Part shown: positions 22,725-34,831 of the stretch, piece by piece
Layout: each line of letters starts with the position of its first letter
How positions within the stretch are numbered: the first letter of the stretch is position 1
DNA from: Ustulina deusta
Lineage: Eukaryota > Ascomycota > Sordariomycetes > Xylariales > Xylariaceae
DNA length: 64,000 bases
Assembly: GCA_023159155.1 (NCBI GenBank)
Contig: JAJNNX010000025.1
Coordinates: forward strand, 248,001 to 312,000
Direction of reading: 5' to 3'
Notes under the pieces: model-generated
Database searches by the model: none
What the model was told of the DNA's origin: nothing
The model's input: the letters and a program-made list of their open reading frames with translations, nothing else
Translations under genes and position numbers: made by a program

Positions 22725-24943
22725 ATGAAAGCTCTCATCCTCCTCGCCAGTCTCCTCCCGGTGTTCACGCACGCCGCCTTGAACGTCACGGGATCAACGT
22801 GCACCGTAACGCCGCTCCCCGCAACCGGCACGGGCCAAGAGCCCGACGACACACCGCAGATCCTGCAGGCCTTCAAGCAATGCGGCACGAACGGCAAGAT
22901 CGTGCTGACCGAGGGTCTGTTCCACATCGGCCAGGTGATGGACACGCTGTCATTCAACAACGTCGACATCGAGATCCACGGCACCCTTCGAGTAAGCTAT
23001 CCCCGGAGTCATTTTCTTCCTGTAATGGTCGCTTGCGGAGGCAAAACTTTCCTGCTAGGGCGGCAAGCGTGTCTCGGGAGCATGCAGAACTCGTTATCCC
23101 CGCGCCTATTTCACCTGAAAGAGTAATTAATTACTGACTCCAGCGAACTATAGTGGTCGTCCAACATCCAGTACTGGCTACGCAGCAGTCTCCCCGTCAC
23201 GTATGCCGCACGTAGCACCGCCTGGCGCGTGGGAGGCACGGATATTCGCATCCGCGGCTTCGGCACAGCCCTCTTCGACGGCCAAGGCCAGCTGTGGTAT
23301 GATCAGAATCGTGGCCAGAGTAATCAGAATGGAAGGCCTATTAGTTTGACGCTTTGGCATGCGAAAAACGTCCTCATCGACGGGATTACGTGGCGTCAGA
23401 GTCAGTTTTGGCGTGAGTTTCCCATTCTTTTCCCCTTTCCCCTTTCCCCTTTCCTCACATGTCTCCTTTTTTCTAGAAACGTAAAAACATGAGCGGGGGT
23501 GAAGAGGGAGGGAATGCTCGATACACAGAATATAGTCAGACGGTCTTTTAGAAAGGTGGTAGTTAGTCTCGGCTGCCAATGGGCTCACGGGAAATACAGA
23601 AAGCCGCAGTGAAAGGAGTGGTAGCGTTTGCGACAGGTCATGGTACTATTACTTGTCTACCTACTTCATGAGATGAGCTAACGGCGGCTATCTATCTATA
23701 GACACCTTCGTCGCTTACAGCGAGAACATCACCATGACGAACCTGGACATGAACGCAACAAGCAATAGCCAGTGGAGTACGGTGAACACAGACGGCATAG
23801 ACACAGTCCGTTCACCCCCAGAAGCATTCCGAACCCTCGTCCCACAGCCCCTGTAACTCCAAGTCTGCTGATATTTTATCATATGTTAGTGGAACTCCAA
23901 CAACATCTTCCTTCAAAACTGGACCGTGACCTGCGGCGATGTAAGGATGGATCCCTTCCTTTCCCCCATCCACTTCCGTATAGATGACTCTCCGGGGGAT
24001 AAACCAAACTTGGCGCACTCGACACCCCTTGACTAAACGAACACCTCCTCCAGGACTGCATCAGCATGAAAGGCAACAGCAGCAACGTGCACATTTCCAA
24101 CGTCCACTGCTACGAGTCCGGGTGCGCCGTGATAGGCTCGATGGGGTCGAACGCGGCCCAGCCCGACTACGTCTCCGACATCTACTACGACAACTTCACC
24201 TGCACGCACAGCTCGAACGCGGCGTGGATCAAGACGTACTCGGGCGCCGGGTACGTGCGCAACGTCACCTTTGCCAACTTTAACTTCGAAGATGTCAATC
24301 AGCCCATCTACGTAACACCGGTGAGTGATGAGAGCAATAAATTTTTTAAATTTTTTAAAAAACTAACTGTTTCGCTAACAACGAAAAAAGTGCATCTATG
24401 GCTCAGCGGGCTGCGACTCCTCGCGGCTGAAGATCAGCGACATCCGCTGGATCAACATAACAGGCACCAGCCGCTACAACATCGCGAGCGCGATCCACTG
24501 CTCGAGCGCCGCCCCCGTAAGCAATACCCAATTCTCCGAGTTATTTTCCTACTCCTCCTCCTCCTCCTCCTCCTCGTCTTCTTCTTCTCTTCTTCATCTC
24601 TTCCCCTCTTCATCTACCCCCTTTTCAGCGAGCGACTTGAGAGAGTAAATCAAGTCTCGGTCGGCCCTCGAATCTCTTCTTGCCCGCGGTTCCGAAACAC
24701 TCCATCCAAAACCACATCCCGACACAGGCAGGCAATATAAACCGGCTCTGATACTCTTTGTGGTTGTTGTTGTTGTTATAGTGCGATGGTTTCTACTTCG
24801 AGAACGTCAACATCACGAACAAGGACGGCCGGACGGCGGATAAGTTCCTCTGCTCGAATATCGCCAACCAGGCGCAGTCCGGCATCCCTTGCACGGGAAC
24901 TTGCCCTGCTAGTTGGCCTCAGCAGTTGAGTGGGAATAGCTAG
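22725..24943 (+). CDS. Secreted glycoside hydrolase family 28 pectinase (exo-type)
   Basis: Seven exons, join(22725..22991, 23154..23412, 23702..23805, 23890..23940, 24054..24320, 24391..24516, 24782..24943), 411 residues. All junction phases agree. The N-terminus MKALILLASLLPVFTHA is a signal peptide. The body is the right-handed beta-helix of GH28. Catalytic acids appear as NTDGID (204-209) and CGD|DC split by an intron (Asp227, Asp228). WIKTYSG matches the RIK substrate motif with Trp for Arg. Where endo-polygalacturonases have GHG(I/L)S(I/V)GS this protein reads SGCAVIGSMG, so the conserved His is missing. Several N-glycosylation sequons support secretion. The pattern points to an exo-polygalacturonase or exo-rhamnogalacturonan hydrolase branch rather than an endo-PG; this is inference. 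Introns 2 and 6 are unusually long (289 and 265 nt) and hold pyrimidine repeats. Confidence 0.88.
24551..24597 (+). repeat. Pyrimidine (TCC/TTC) microsatellite in intron 6 of GH28 gene
   Basis: A run of tcc triplets passes into ttc triplets inside the 265-nt intron. It may have expanded the intron. Confidence 0.8.
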
Positions 24944-25586
24944 GTCAGTCGGCCACCTGGGCCAGGTTGGTAGAGACCTAAATTTGTAAGTAGATGAGTA
25001 AGGAGGCCGGGTGCTTGTTTTGGCTGTTCTAGGTGCCTGGTCCCATGGCTTGTTCCTATGCTGTTTCTCGAAGTAGGTACAAGGTAATTAGGGATAGTTG
25101 GTGGATATCAACCGACTTGCTACCGAACTTTAGTCCCTTAACCTATGGATGTCTCTTGGAGGAAGCCAACTTATGGCAATGCAAAATTTTTCTTTCAAAT
25201 TAAGCGGTAGTGCTAAGACAATGCCCATGAGGAATCTATAAGAATGAGTGTTATTGTTAGCCGTAGCTCATCAAATTCGTAACTTCGTACAAACTTTCCC
25301 ATGACATTTACTTGACCCATTAAGTACATAAATACATATGTCGTTAGCAGTAGTAAACGTATTCCGTATACCACACAACCAAATCAAAACCTCATAACCG
25401 CTTAGTCAAAACCTTGTCCGATAGACCCAAACCTTCCAATGCCCTTCTCCTCACACAAACCCCGTCATAGTGAACCTATTATCGTATCCATAGGGTCCGC
25501 CTAACATCGATTTTTTTTTCTTTCCTATTCTCCCCTTGTTCATCCTCGATTCCATCCGATAACCAGAGCTAGTGGTCTAAAGGGTA
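24944..25586. other. Convergent intergenic region, no gene seen
   Basis: About 640 bp between the convergent GH28 and Cys-rich-protein genes. AT-rich in parts; no supported feature. Confidence 0.5.
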
Positions 25587-28395
25587 TCATTCGTATTTCT
25601 TCCACTCACTAACAATCCGTTCGTTCTCAACCACAGTCCAGGGAGTCACCAGACCCTGGCGCTTGAGCGCTTCGAGACGAGCCTCACACTCTTTCTTCTT
25701 CTCCCCCCGCTCGTGGACCCTTGCCTTGAGATATGTCAAATCCCTCTTCATAACGGCGCGATGGAACACGCTGCGCATACGGTCCGAAAATAGCGTGCAT
25801 GTAGCCTTCTCCTTGGGCCCAGGCCCATGGTGGAAATTCCCGGCGATCGTAAGGTCTTCGCGGCCGTCGAGCAGCGGCTGCACGACCATCATAAAACACT
25901 CTGGACACACGGCCATTGCTGGCACAGCGCGCATGGTGTGCCAGCGTGCATTATACAAGGTGCGGTCTTCGGGACATGGAGGGATTGCCGCAAGCTGGCG
26001 TATGCGTGTTGCAATCGCTTGAACATTCGGCGCAGATTGTGTTTCGAATGCACGATCGGCTGCGCTCTCCAGCACGTCAAAATATAGGAGGAAGCGGCCA
26101 CGGTCGTGCCCAAGGTCGTGATGCATTGCGCAAACGCCACGCATCGGCTCGGCGGGCGAGTCGAGGGGTACGAACAGACCCGTCAAGCTCGGCAGCAGCG
26201 CCTCGACTGATTTGGCACACGCAGGGCACACCGTGAAATCATCGATGAGCCGCTTGGTGCTAGGGTCTTTGACTGAGTACCAGATGCGTGATACCTCGCG
26301 ATGCCCTGTGCACGGCTGCGCCTGGGTTGCGATCTTGGTTAGACTGTGGAAGAGACCTAAATCAGGCCTCCCGTATTTGCGCGTGAATAGCCACGCGATG
26401 CGGTAGAATTCTGACGCGCCGAAGTCGCAGGCTAGTAATCGGTCACGCGGGCGGAACGGCATCAACACGAAGTCGTGCGCAAACTCGGTTGATGCGAAAT
26501 TAGCGCTGTAGCACGATGGGCAGATATTGAAATTGTCGCATCGCGGCAGCGTTAGCCAGTCCATATGCCCAGCCTCTTCGCGTGAGCGAGGACAGTGCGG
26601 GATATCTGGGAGCTCGCCGGTTTGCACCTCAGTCGAGTAGCGTCTATAGGAGCTGATTGGTGGCCTGAAGTTGGTGCTGCTCTGAGGAGGAGGCTCGAAC
26701 CTAGGTGGTGGCCATGTCGGCTGAGTTGGAATTGAGACGGACGGAGTCGGAGGTTGCACCCTCGGGTCGACGATAAAACTTGCCCTTGGCAGAGGGGCGA
26801 CTGGGGAGTTACGATGGTCAACCAGCGCATTTGGATTTGAAGCAGACACTACTGCTGTTGCGGCTGGTGTTGCGTTCCGAGCTGCAGTAAAAGACCCCCT
26901 CGACGTGGAGGCTCGAGGGAAGGGTCGCCCGGGGCGATCTCCAGGATCGTGAGAAGGCATCGATTCTCTTGGAAACGTAGAGCTACGAGAACTCGAAGAG
27001 CTCGAGTACGGGTCTGAAAGGGAGGTCTGAGATAGCCGCGGCGAAGGCAATGGTGATTGTCCCCTAGACTTCCGTCGACCTGAGGCCCGTGCTTCCACAG
27101 GAGTGCTCAGATACTCAGGTTTCCCTGCCGGCATAGCTGATCTTCTTCGATGAGAATCGGCACGCGGCAGAGACTCATCTTCACTAGAGTAGAAAGTATT
27201 GTTTTGGTGTGGTGGGACACGTGTCGGGGAGTGTTGCGAACTAGAGTCGCGATCAGACTGAGAATGTGTTGAGGACTGTACCTTGCGGTCAGACTTAGAA
27301 GAAAGTCTGTCGACAAATTGACGCGATGACTCGCGGTCCTCTCTCGAGTCATGCCTGGCGTACCTGGGAAGTTCTGATGTGCGCCGTCTCTGGACTGTAG
27401 GGCTGGACGAATGAGCTGATTTGGATTCTCTTTCCTTATACGTGCGGTCATTCGCAACCTTCCGGTTATATTGGTCACTAGGGTGAGTTGAGCGATTCCG
27501 GCTTTGAGTCTCTGGGCTCGACCCTCCTCTATAATATTGCTGATCACGCCCATTCGTCGCGTGTTCGATGACCTCTGGTGTCGACACACGCTCACGAGGG
27601 GCTCGAGAGCTTGCAGAGGAGGTGCGAGGTGAGAAGTAATCCTCGCCACGACTGTCAGCCCTCGTCGTCGGCTTTGCTCGTCGAGTACCCTGCGACCGCC
27701 CTTCGCTCACGCCATCGGTTATTATAGGAGGGAGATCTCCGGGTCGACTACGGCGCTGTTCCCCTTCAGGCCGTGTCTCTTTTCTGCTGGTTTTATCCTC
27801 ACGGAAAGAAGGCAACACGTACTTGCGACAAGTGTTTGCTTCGTAAAAGTCCGGCTCTGGGTCTGGCTCGGCTGGCCGTTCGGCTGACCTGCAACGCTGA
27901 CTTGATTTCTTTTCCGAGCCTGACACGTCGGATGATCCATCAGATGGATTCGACACAAGCACGAACCGTCTCTCGGGGTTGTGTTGGTATACATGTTCGT
28001 CCATGGGCAGCAGTATCGGATACTGATCGGGATCACCGCGATTTGTTGGTTCTTCAGACGGCACACTCGACACGACCGACCCTGCTTCCTTTGCCAGGGC
28101 ATCATTTTCATTCTCAACGCTTGGAGGCGGTGGTTTCCTGGGACCGACATGGTAGGGTCCTTTTCTGGAAACGGGTTGGTCGCCTTGAAATGAGTAACTC
28201 GATCCGGGAGGTGTGCCCGAAACGCTACAATGTGCAAGAAGACACGTCAGCCCCGCCCGGTGCCTGCAAAGATCGCGCACGCCCGATCTAGAGTGGGAAG
28301 ACATCGAACACTCACTTCCTTGGATCCGGGCTTTTGGCCCTCGAATTCGGCCAGTAGCCCTGTTGCAACAGAGTCTCGACATCAAATTCACCCAT
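25587..28395 (-). CDS. Large protein with disordered Ser/Arg-rich N-terminus and Cys-rich C-terminal domain
   Basis: Two exons, complement(25587..28224, 28316..28395), 905 residues. Exon 1 begins MGEFDVETLLQQGYWPNSR. The 91-nt intron has donor GTGAGT and acceptor TTGTAG. Residues about 30-580 are highly charged and Ser/Arg/Pro-rich with many RS, SR and SSSS stretches, so they are probably disordered. The C-terminal 320 residues are folded-looking and carry regularly spaced Cys pairs: NICPSCY, TVCPACA and AVCPECF, plus IPHCPRS and LPRCDNF, suggesting zinc binding. Conserved aromatic segments (WYSVKDP, ARWHTMRAVP) separate them. The protein ends in a charged coiled-coil-like tail. I recognise no named domain. 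It resembles large conserved Pezizomycotina proteins of unknown function; a nuclear role is only a guess. Confidence 0.8.
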
Positions 28396-30767
28396 GGTGG
28401 CGCGATGTAGGTATGAGTGTCGAGGAAGGGACTCAGCGCATGGTATCTGGGCGCTGAAGGATATGCCTGACTTCAGCGCTGCTGCTCATACACAGCCTCC
28501 CTCACTATTCTCTAGCGACGGCTGAGCCGCCAATGCGATTGTCCAATAGAAGCCAAAATTACAGGGCGAGAGGACGGGAGTGGGGGGAAAAGGGCGACGA
28601 CTGCCTTCGCCCGAATATGAAGCCGCGGTAGGATTAGCAAGGGGAGTGTTGGAGAACTAGAAAGCTCGCGGATAGGGTAGGTATGTAGGTTGGCTTCTAT
28701 CTCCCAAGATATACTCGCCCGACGATGTAATCGCGGGGCCGTCCAGCTTTAACTTGACAACCGGCTGGTGCGACGAATACGTACTGAGGTACGGTAGGTA
28801 CTCAGGTACCTCTTCTTGGCCCAGTGGGGCAGTGGGGCAGTGGGGTATGCAGGGACAGGGGCGGTAGCGTTGTAGAGCAGGGCTGGAATCCACCCAAAGG
28901 ACGACTCAGTCTGAGTTCGTAATGTCTCGATGACAGTCAAAGGCGAAGGTCTCTGGATAAATAGCGAATGCCGGAGTACGGACGGACAGGAAACAGTAAG
29001 AACATTCGAGAGTCGCGTTTGAAAGCAAGTCTTGCTAGAGAGACCCGTAGGTATACAAACATAATACGGCGCGATACAATGACAAACCGGCATCATCAGT
29101 ACTAATAAGTCGATTGTTCACGGCTGTGGCCGCCAATCAACCTAGGCATTTGCTTCAACCTGGCGCAAATCCGGGCCAGCTGGCCGTTACATCTGGGTGG
29201 ATGTCTGTTTGTTGTGCGATCGGAGCATGGCGCACACCATATCCCACGATGGCGAGGGTTTCCTTGCTCTACCATCTCCAGAAGTGCCCAGTCCTTAAGC
29301 CGATGCCTATTATTAATCCCGCCTTCGTCGACGAGGCAAAGAGGGGTCCGCATCGATGGGCGCACCTGTGTGTGCGGAGTATGCGGAAGAGCTGCGCGCT
29401 GAGCAACCCCAACCGGAGTTCTTCTGCGAGCTGTTGTCAAAGCCCATCGACATACTATCTAGGTAGTAGATACGCGTGTCGTGGCATTACGAGCTTATGC
29501 ACGTATCACATGTGCCCCTTCTTTGGACGCGAGAGGAGTTTTGCCTCCAGCCTCGCGTGCTTGGCTCGGTTCCGGGATCATCGGTGGGTGGCGCCCGATA
29601 TTGCATACGCGATTTCGTGGCAGATTACTTCTTATCTCGCCCCTGGCGTTGGCGTTGGCGTTGGCATTGGTGCCGCTAGTCGCCATTGTACAGCCTCGGG
29701 GCTTCATCCGAATACAACTCGGGCGGCGTCTACCGCAGACATGTTGGTGTGGTGTGGTCCGCATGTCGAGTTGGAGCTTGAGTACGGCAGAGCGCCATGT
29801 TCTCTCGTAGCTCTCGGTGTGACTTTGCCGCCCGTGATGTTAGTTCGAGAGAAATGATGTGTTGCGCAGCATGCGCGGCTAGCCGTTGCATGCATGACTA
29901 TCCCTTGCTTTGACAACTCGCCATCGACGTTGTGTCGCCGACTGGTACTAAAGGACAACGTGGCCCACCACTGGCTCGATGCAAGGCCAGTTTGTCGATA
30001 CCAGCAACCAACGTCCAGAATCTTACTGAAGAGGCGATCACGCCACGGACAAGGAAAAGTATGCAGGAGGCATATGCCATATGCAGTTCTCCACGTTTAT
30101 CAACGCAACAATGTCAGCCTAATATACTGGAGAACAGTTCCCATGCCAGGCGCGCCCCCGGATTCCAAAGTCCGTTATCAAACTCCTGTGAAAGAGAAAG
30201 ATCTAAACCTGGGTATATCATGTAATGGCGAATCTGATGCGTTGTCGCCCGAGGTCCGAGAGGTAAACCCCGACTCTTGCGTGCCGTGGGGATGTCTATA
30301 TTTTTACGACTTCTCCTGTTTCAGTTGGTCGATCAACCCTAATTCTAGAACCTACACCTCGCGGGCAGACCAGTAGGACCGCTTCACACGCTAAAGCTGT
30401 AACTCTATATTGGTGGCACCATCTTGGTACCCAAAGTGGTACGGTGATATGTTTATAGATAAGGATTTCAAGAGCCTCGAATTCACGCTGCCTTGATCGT
30501 CATGCAACATGCTTCCCTCGTCAGCGGGAAGGTGATTTGCCGCGGGCGAAAGCCGACGAGATACCAAGTGATATGGATTATCACAGCATTAGGACCACTT
30601 TTCGACTCAAGGGCCCTGAAAATGCAACCTTTGTCGTGTTCCTCAGCACAAGCCACTACTAGGCAACTACGAAGGCAGGTTCACAAAGTGTGTGTCAGAG
30701 TTGCCTCAATGGTAAGTAATTTGTGTAACAACTTAAAATAGGTAGTCGAGACGCCCTGGCCTCTGCT
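28396..30767. other. Intergenic region of about 2.4 kb, no gene supported
   Basis: The right flank of the Cys-rich-protein gene holds two CCAAT pentamers (28530-28534 and 28543-28547), plausible promoter elements. A cagtgggg triplet repeat lies at about 28822-28846 and a gcgttg repeat at about 29645-29670. ORFs at 29114-29857 plus and 29102-29440 minus overlap each other, lack ATG or recognisable content, and are not called. Confidence 0.5.
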
Positions 30768-32598
30768 TCAGATGGGCGGCGATACCCTGTGAGAGCGGGA
30801 ACTAAATCTCCTGTAGAGCATAGCTAACCCGAGAATGCCAATAGAAAGTATCACCGGTGCGTGGAGTGGTGCAGATGTTGCTCCTCTGATGATCAACACT
30901 CCGCTAACAGACGCAAATATGATTGGATTCCCGACCCATGTTCTGTAGCTCCTGCACGTAGGATGAGATGCAGTTGGCATTTGCTTGTCCACCCTTCGTC
31001 TTATGATGAATATGCCCAGAATCGACATCATGTAGCAGAAAAATTTAATCATCTCTAATAATACTATATTAGTCGCCACATACATATCGCTATCCAGGAG
31101 GAGATGGAAGGGGATATAACCTATCAGAGTAATAAGTCCAGTGAAACTCCCAACCAGTATGAAGACTGATGCGAGGATACCGTTCAATAGTAGTGCAAAT
31201 CTATGGATGTATTAGTACAGAGAAATATTGGACCATGGGCTAGACCCAACATCGTGACTCAAGAGTGAGACGTACACTGGTACAGAATGTTCCCACCGCA
31301 ATCTACGAGTCAGCCTTACGAAGGCCAAGACAGGTGGCCGAAATGGCCAAGCCAACGCCCGGCGAAAGTAGGCTTCCTCGTCTCGTGCGGTACAGCAATG
31401 CAAGTTTGCCAGTATCGGAGGAAAATAAGCACGCTCTGAGGCGGCAACACAGAGCTTCGCAACGGCGAACATATTTGCGTTCACAGCACCCATAGCTGAT
31501 ATAGCTACTACAATGGTGAATATGAGCCCACCCCACGCTCCGATTGTTCGATTTGCGAATTCCTATCGCCTCATCAGCTTGGCCGCACACCTCGGTATTC
31601 GCCGGGCAAAGAAGTGGGCGACTTACCACGGCCACTGTTTTGCTCTCTCGGATCACATCGAACGGTAAGCAGACGTAGAGGCTCGCGTTCATCAAGAAAA
31701 ACCCGGTGACCACTAGGGCCATTGCCCCATTGATGACCACCGGAAGGTCCTTCGCGGGGCTGTGCAGGTCTCCCGCCACGAAGCCTGCACTCTCCCAGCC
31801 TCCATAACAAAAAAGAGCCGCAAACACGGCCGTAGAAACGCTGCCCAGGGACCCCCATACATCTGGCTCGCTGGGAGTTGCTTGATCCCACCCAAACCAT
31901 CCAGCACCTGAAGACGGTACACCATCTCCATAACCGAACACGTAGTTTGCGAACCCGATGGCAATAATACTTCCAAGAGCAGCAAGTTTAAGTATCATGA
32001 ATACATTCGCGGCCTTTGCTCCTGCTGTCGTACCGAGACAGTTGATGGCTGTTAGTGATGCTACACAGCCCAGCGCTACGACCTTGGTAGCCCATGGCCA
32101 AATCGGATCGGATGGGGGTAAAGCTTTGAGTAGAAAATCTGCGAAGATGGTTGATATCACAGCATTACCGGCGGGTTTTACCACACCAACCCACATCCAG
32201 GAAAACAGGTGGCCTGGATAATCACCCCAGCTGGCTCGTAAATACTCCTGAATCCCCCCATTGGAAGGAACAAGCAGTCCCAGCTCGACAAACGATGCCG
32301 CCCCGGTCCAGACGAGCAAGCCTGCCACGACAAAGACACCCAAGGCTTCTGCAGGGGAATGGACCTGCTGGGCAATCAAACTGGGTGCGGAAAAAATCCC
32401 GGACCCAATTTGCAAGCTGATGATCAGCGCTAGGCAGTTTAGCCGAGTTAAAGTCGGTCCCTTGGGCGGGAATCGAAGTTCGTTATCATTCTCCGATCGG
32501 GGAATAAGTGCCGAATGAACGGATGACTGCTCATCAATCTCACGATCCTGTGGGCCGTTGCGAGACAGTTCGGGACTAGTTCCTGACGTGCCGTCCAT
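30768..32598 (-). CDS. LAT-type amino-acid permease (APC superfamily)
   Basis: Four exons, complement(30768..31054, 31121..31200, 31276..31562, 31627..32598), 541 residues. The protein has about 12 hydrophobic segments. The first transmembrane helix carries the APC/LAT signature SLQIGSGIFSAPS. GGIQEYLRASWGD, FCYGGWESAGFVAGDL and GAVNANMFAVAKL are typical of the L-type amino-acid transporter branch that includes yeast Mup-type methionine permeases. The N-terminal 50 residues are cytosolic and Ser-rich. Introns 1 and 2 have good consensus. Intron 3 (31055-31120, 66 nt, donor GTTATA, branch GACTAAT) keeps the frame open. If it is retained the protein gains 22 residues, but splicing gives a better helix. 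The start is the first ATG; an upstream GTG is not a likely start. Substrate unknown. Confidence 0.87.
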
Positions 32599-33323
32599 TA
32601 CAGGGTTAATCGTTTGTGAAGCCACTGCGTCAGCGGTCTGAGAGCAGGGATCTAGTGGAAGAATCGGAGATGGTACGGCCAGTTCACCTGCAGGAATTTT
32701 GGACGTGCAAGTCCCCCAAAACCGATACGTGTATCATGAAAGCAGGTGAGATGTCCTTCGAGTTTTCGATGTCATCGCTGGCATCCTAGTCAGATCCATG
32801 CATAATTTGGTGTGGGTGGGCCACGGATGTCATGTAGGCGATGCAGGGTTTCATTGGAGGACAAGGATGTAACATAACGGTATCTTGGTACTCGGTATTC
32901 AACTATACTACCGAGATCAAAAAGGACTAAGGTAAGCTGTAAGAGTGCTGATCGCATTTGCATACTACTCGAAACTCACCTGTCGGGTTTGAGGTCAGTT
33001 GCAAATACCAAACAAGGGGTTTGGCAAGGTGGTTGGAACATGAAGACAATGCATATGAGATGACATGGGAGGCAATCCAGAGACGCCGATTTTGCTTTTC
33101 TATGACTTGCCCTGCCCGCGTATTTCAAGTACAACGGGTTTCGTTCCACGGAGGCGTAGATGGCAGGACAGTACTTTTCTAGCCCTGCAGCTCACCAAAC
33201 TACTACAGGATGCTAGGGAAAAATCGGTGGGGGCATTAGAATATCCCGTCGCTGGTCCAAGTTGACAGTGTTGATTTTCTATGACTGGCCCAGGCTTTTT
33301 CTTTTTTTGAGTTCAGAGGAACC
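32599..33323. other. Intergenic region, permease promoter side
   Basis: About 720 bp between two minus-strand genes. It must contain the permease promoter and the PGA2 3' region. No other feature seen. Confidence 0.5.
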
Positions 33324-33797
33324 TTATTCAACGAGGAACTCCTCTATATCTTTATCCTCCTGTTCGTCGAGCGTCTCTTGTAACCGGTTCTCCTCGGCGT
33401 CTAGAAGCTGTTTTATCATGTTTCGTTGCCGCTTTCGTGCCTTCTTGCCCCAATCCGCTGCAGTTGCCTCGCCTCGTTCGTTGTCGTCATCGTCATCGCT
33501 TTCTTCGGGAATACCGAGCTCGCCGCGTAGTTGATTGGGAGAGATCTCGGCTACGTCTTGTTGGGCTTTCTCAAACTGCTTCTCTTGGTGTTTCGCGCCC
33601 AACTTGATGACGTAGGGGCGTAAAAGTGCGTAAGCTCCGACGATAGCGACAAGGCGAATCCACTGCTGCAATGTCATGTTGGTGACAGAGCTGCTAACAT
33701 TGGTGCTCATGCGCTCTGCAATCAAGGTGACCAAGCCCCATACAGACTCGCCCAAATGGACGATGAGGCCGGCAAGTTCATCAAGATCACCCGACAT
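33324..33797 (-). CDS. PGA2: PGA2-family protein-trafficking factor
   Basis: Single exon, 157 residues, close to the 129 residues of yeast Pga2. One transmembrane segment (WIRLVAIVGAYALLRPYVI, about residues 46-64) is followed by a charged cytosolic tail. The family signature WGKKARKRQRNMIKQLLDAE and the acidic end DKDIEEFLVE are present. In yeast Pga2 is an essential ER protein needed for maturation of Gas1 and alkaline phosphatase. The N-terminal 45 residues are longer than in yeast. The gene is divergent from MHF1, with 573 bp between starts. Confidence 0.88.
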   Translation of the reverse strand: MSGDLDELAGLIVHLGESVWGLVTLIAERMSTNVSSSVTNMTLQQWIRLVAIVGAYALLRPYVIKLGAKHQEKQFEKAQQDVAEISPNQLRGELGIPEESDDDDDNERGEATAADWGKKARKRQRNMIKQLLDAEENRLQETLDEQEDKDIEEFLVE

Positions 33798-34370
33798 GGC
33801 TGTGGTCGATTGATTATGTGCCCTTTCGAGAGTCGGGAGGTGCAGTAATTGGAGGAGAAGAGTAGGGGATTCGTTGCGCAGGTGTACGTGTAGTGGATGT
33901 CGTTTGTTACGAGTCGATTCTCGAGAGTATCTTGAATATAAATAAAATATGGACAGGATTAGGGGAATTACTATCAGGCAGCTGAGGAACGGAATTCACC
34001 AAATTAGAGAATAGACTTGAATAGGATGTTGGTAAGATCTTGCGAAGTTTAAGTTTCGCGAACGAGGGATAAAACAAAAACTGTTCGGCACTCCGGCCCC
34101 GCAACAACGAGGCGAGCTTGGCTAGGTCCAGCTTCTGTAGTCCGTAGGTAGAGGTAGCTACCTAAGCTACCTTACCTAGCTACTTCCTAGTAGGTAGACT
34201 GGGATGGAAGCTTTGGTCCCCACTTATCAATCTTCGCATACACCACAACTTGGTATCTCAACACGTTCATCGCGTGTCAAGCGGTATCCAAGCAGCTTTC
34301 ACTGATTAAGTACCTACCTAACACTGCGAGTTCTGTTCTACATTTCACATAAACAAAGTGCACCCCACCA
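33798..34370. promoter_or_regulatory. Divergent promoter region PGA2 / MHF1 with TACCTA cluster
   Basis: 573 bp shared by two divergent starts. A dense cluster of TAGGTA/TACCTA/AGCTACCTA words occupies about 34140-34198 in both orientations, able to form small hairpins. No defined factor site. Confidence 0.45.
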
Positions 34371-34831
34371 ATGGCAGATAACTCCAATGAAGATGTCCAG
34401 GAGGTAAGCAAGCAAACAATTGCGACAATACATATATCATACACGAGAACTTTCGCACTGACAACGCGTCGCATGTCCTTAGAGGCTAAAGGCTGCATTG
34501 TGGTTCGCAGTTGGCAAAATGGTAGATGAGGAGACGCTGCGCAGAAACCGCAACGTAACTCCGCAGTTTATTGGTGCTTTGACGGAAATGGTTTGGACCC
34601 AAATCGGTGCGTTGTCTTCATGTTCGACATACCTATCACTTGATGATTAATGAGGAGCCAGAAAACGTAGCACTTGATCTAGAGAGCTTTAGTCGCCATG
34701 CAGGACGGTCGACCATTACCACCGACGATGTCCTGCTGCTGGCCAGGCGAAACGGGGATCTGCACGGCATCATTAAAGATTTTGTGGACAAAGGAAAGGC
34801 TACAAAGGAGAAGGGAAAATCGAAACGATGA
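34371..34831 (+). CDS. MHF1: MHF1/CENP-S histone-fold protein
   Basis: Three exons, join(34371..34403, 34483..34606, 34662..34831), 108 residues. Spliced, the protein reads through the CENP-S histone fold: RLKAALWFAVGKMVDEE, TPQFIGALTEMVWTQIENVA, LESFSRHAGRSTITTDDVLL and LARRNGDL. MHF1 pairs with MHF2 (CENP-X), binds branched DNA with the FANCM helicase at stalled forks and also joins the CENP-T-W-S-X inner-kinetochore complex. Introns are 79 nt (branch CTGAC) and 55 nt. Both phases agree and the second junction restores the Glu of QIEN. Length is normal for the family. The C-terminus is a short Lys-rich tail. Confidence 0.95.

Noticed and set aside
29114..29857. 247-residue plus-strand ORF
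   Set aside because: Starts with TTG, rich in unusual Cys/Trp/His combinations, includes translated gcgttg repeat, and overlaps an antisense ORF.
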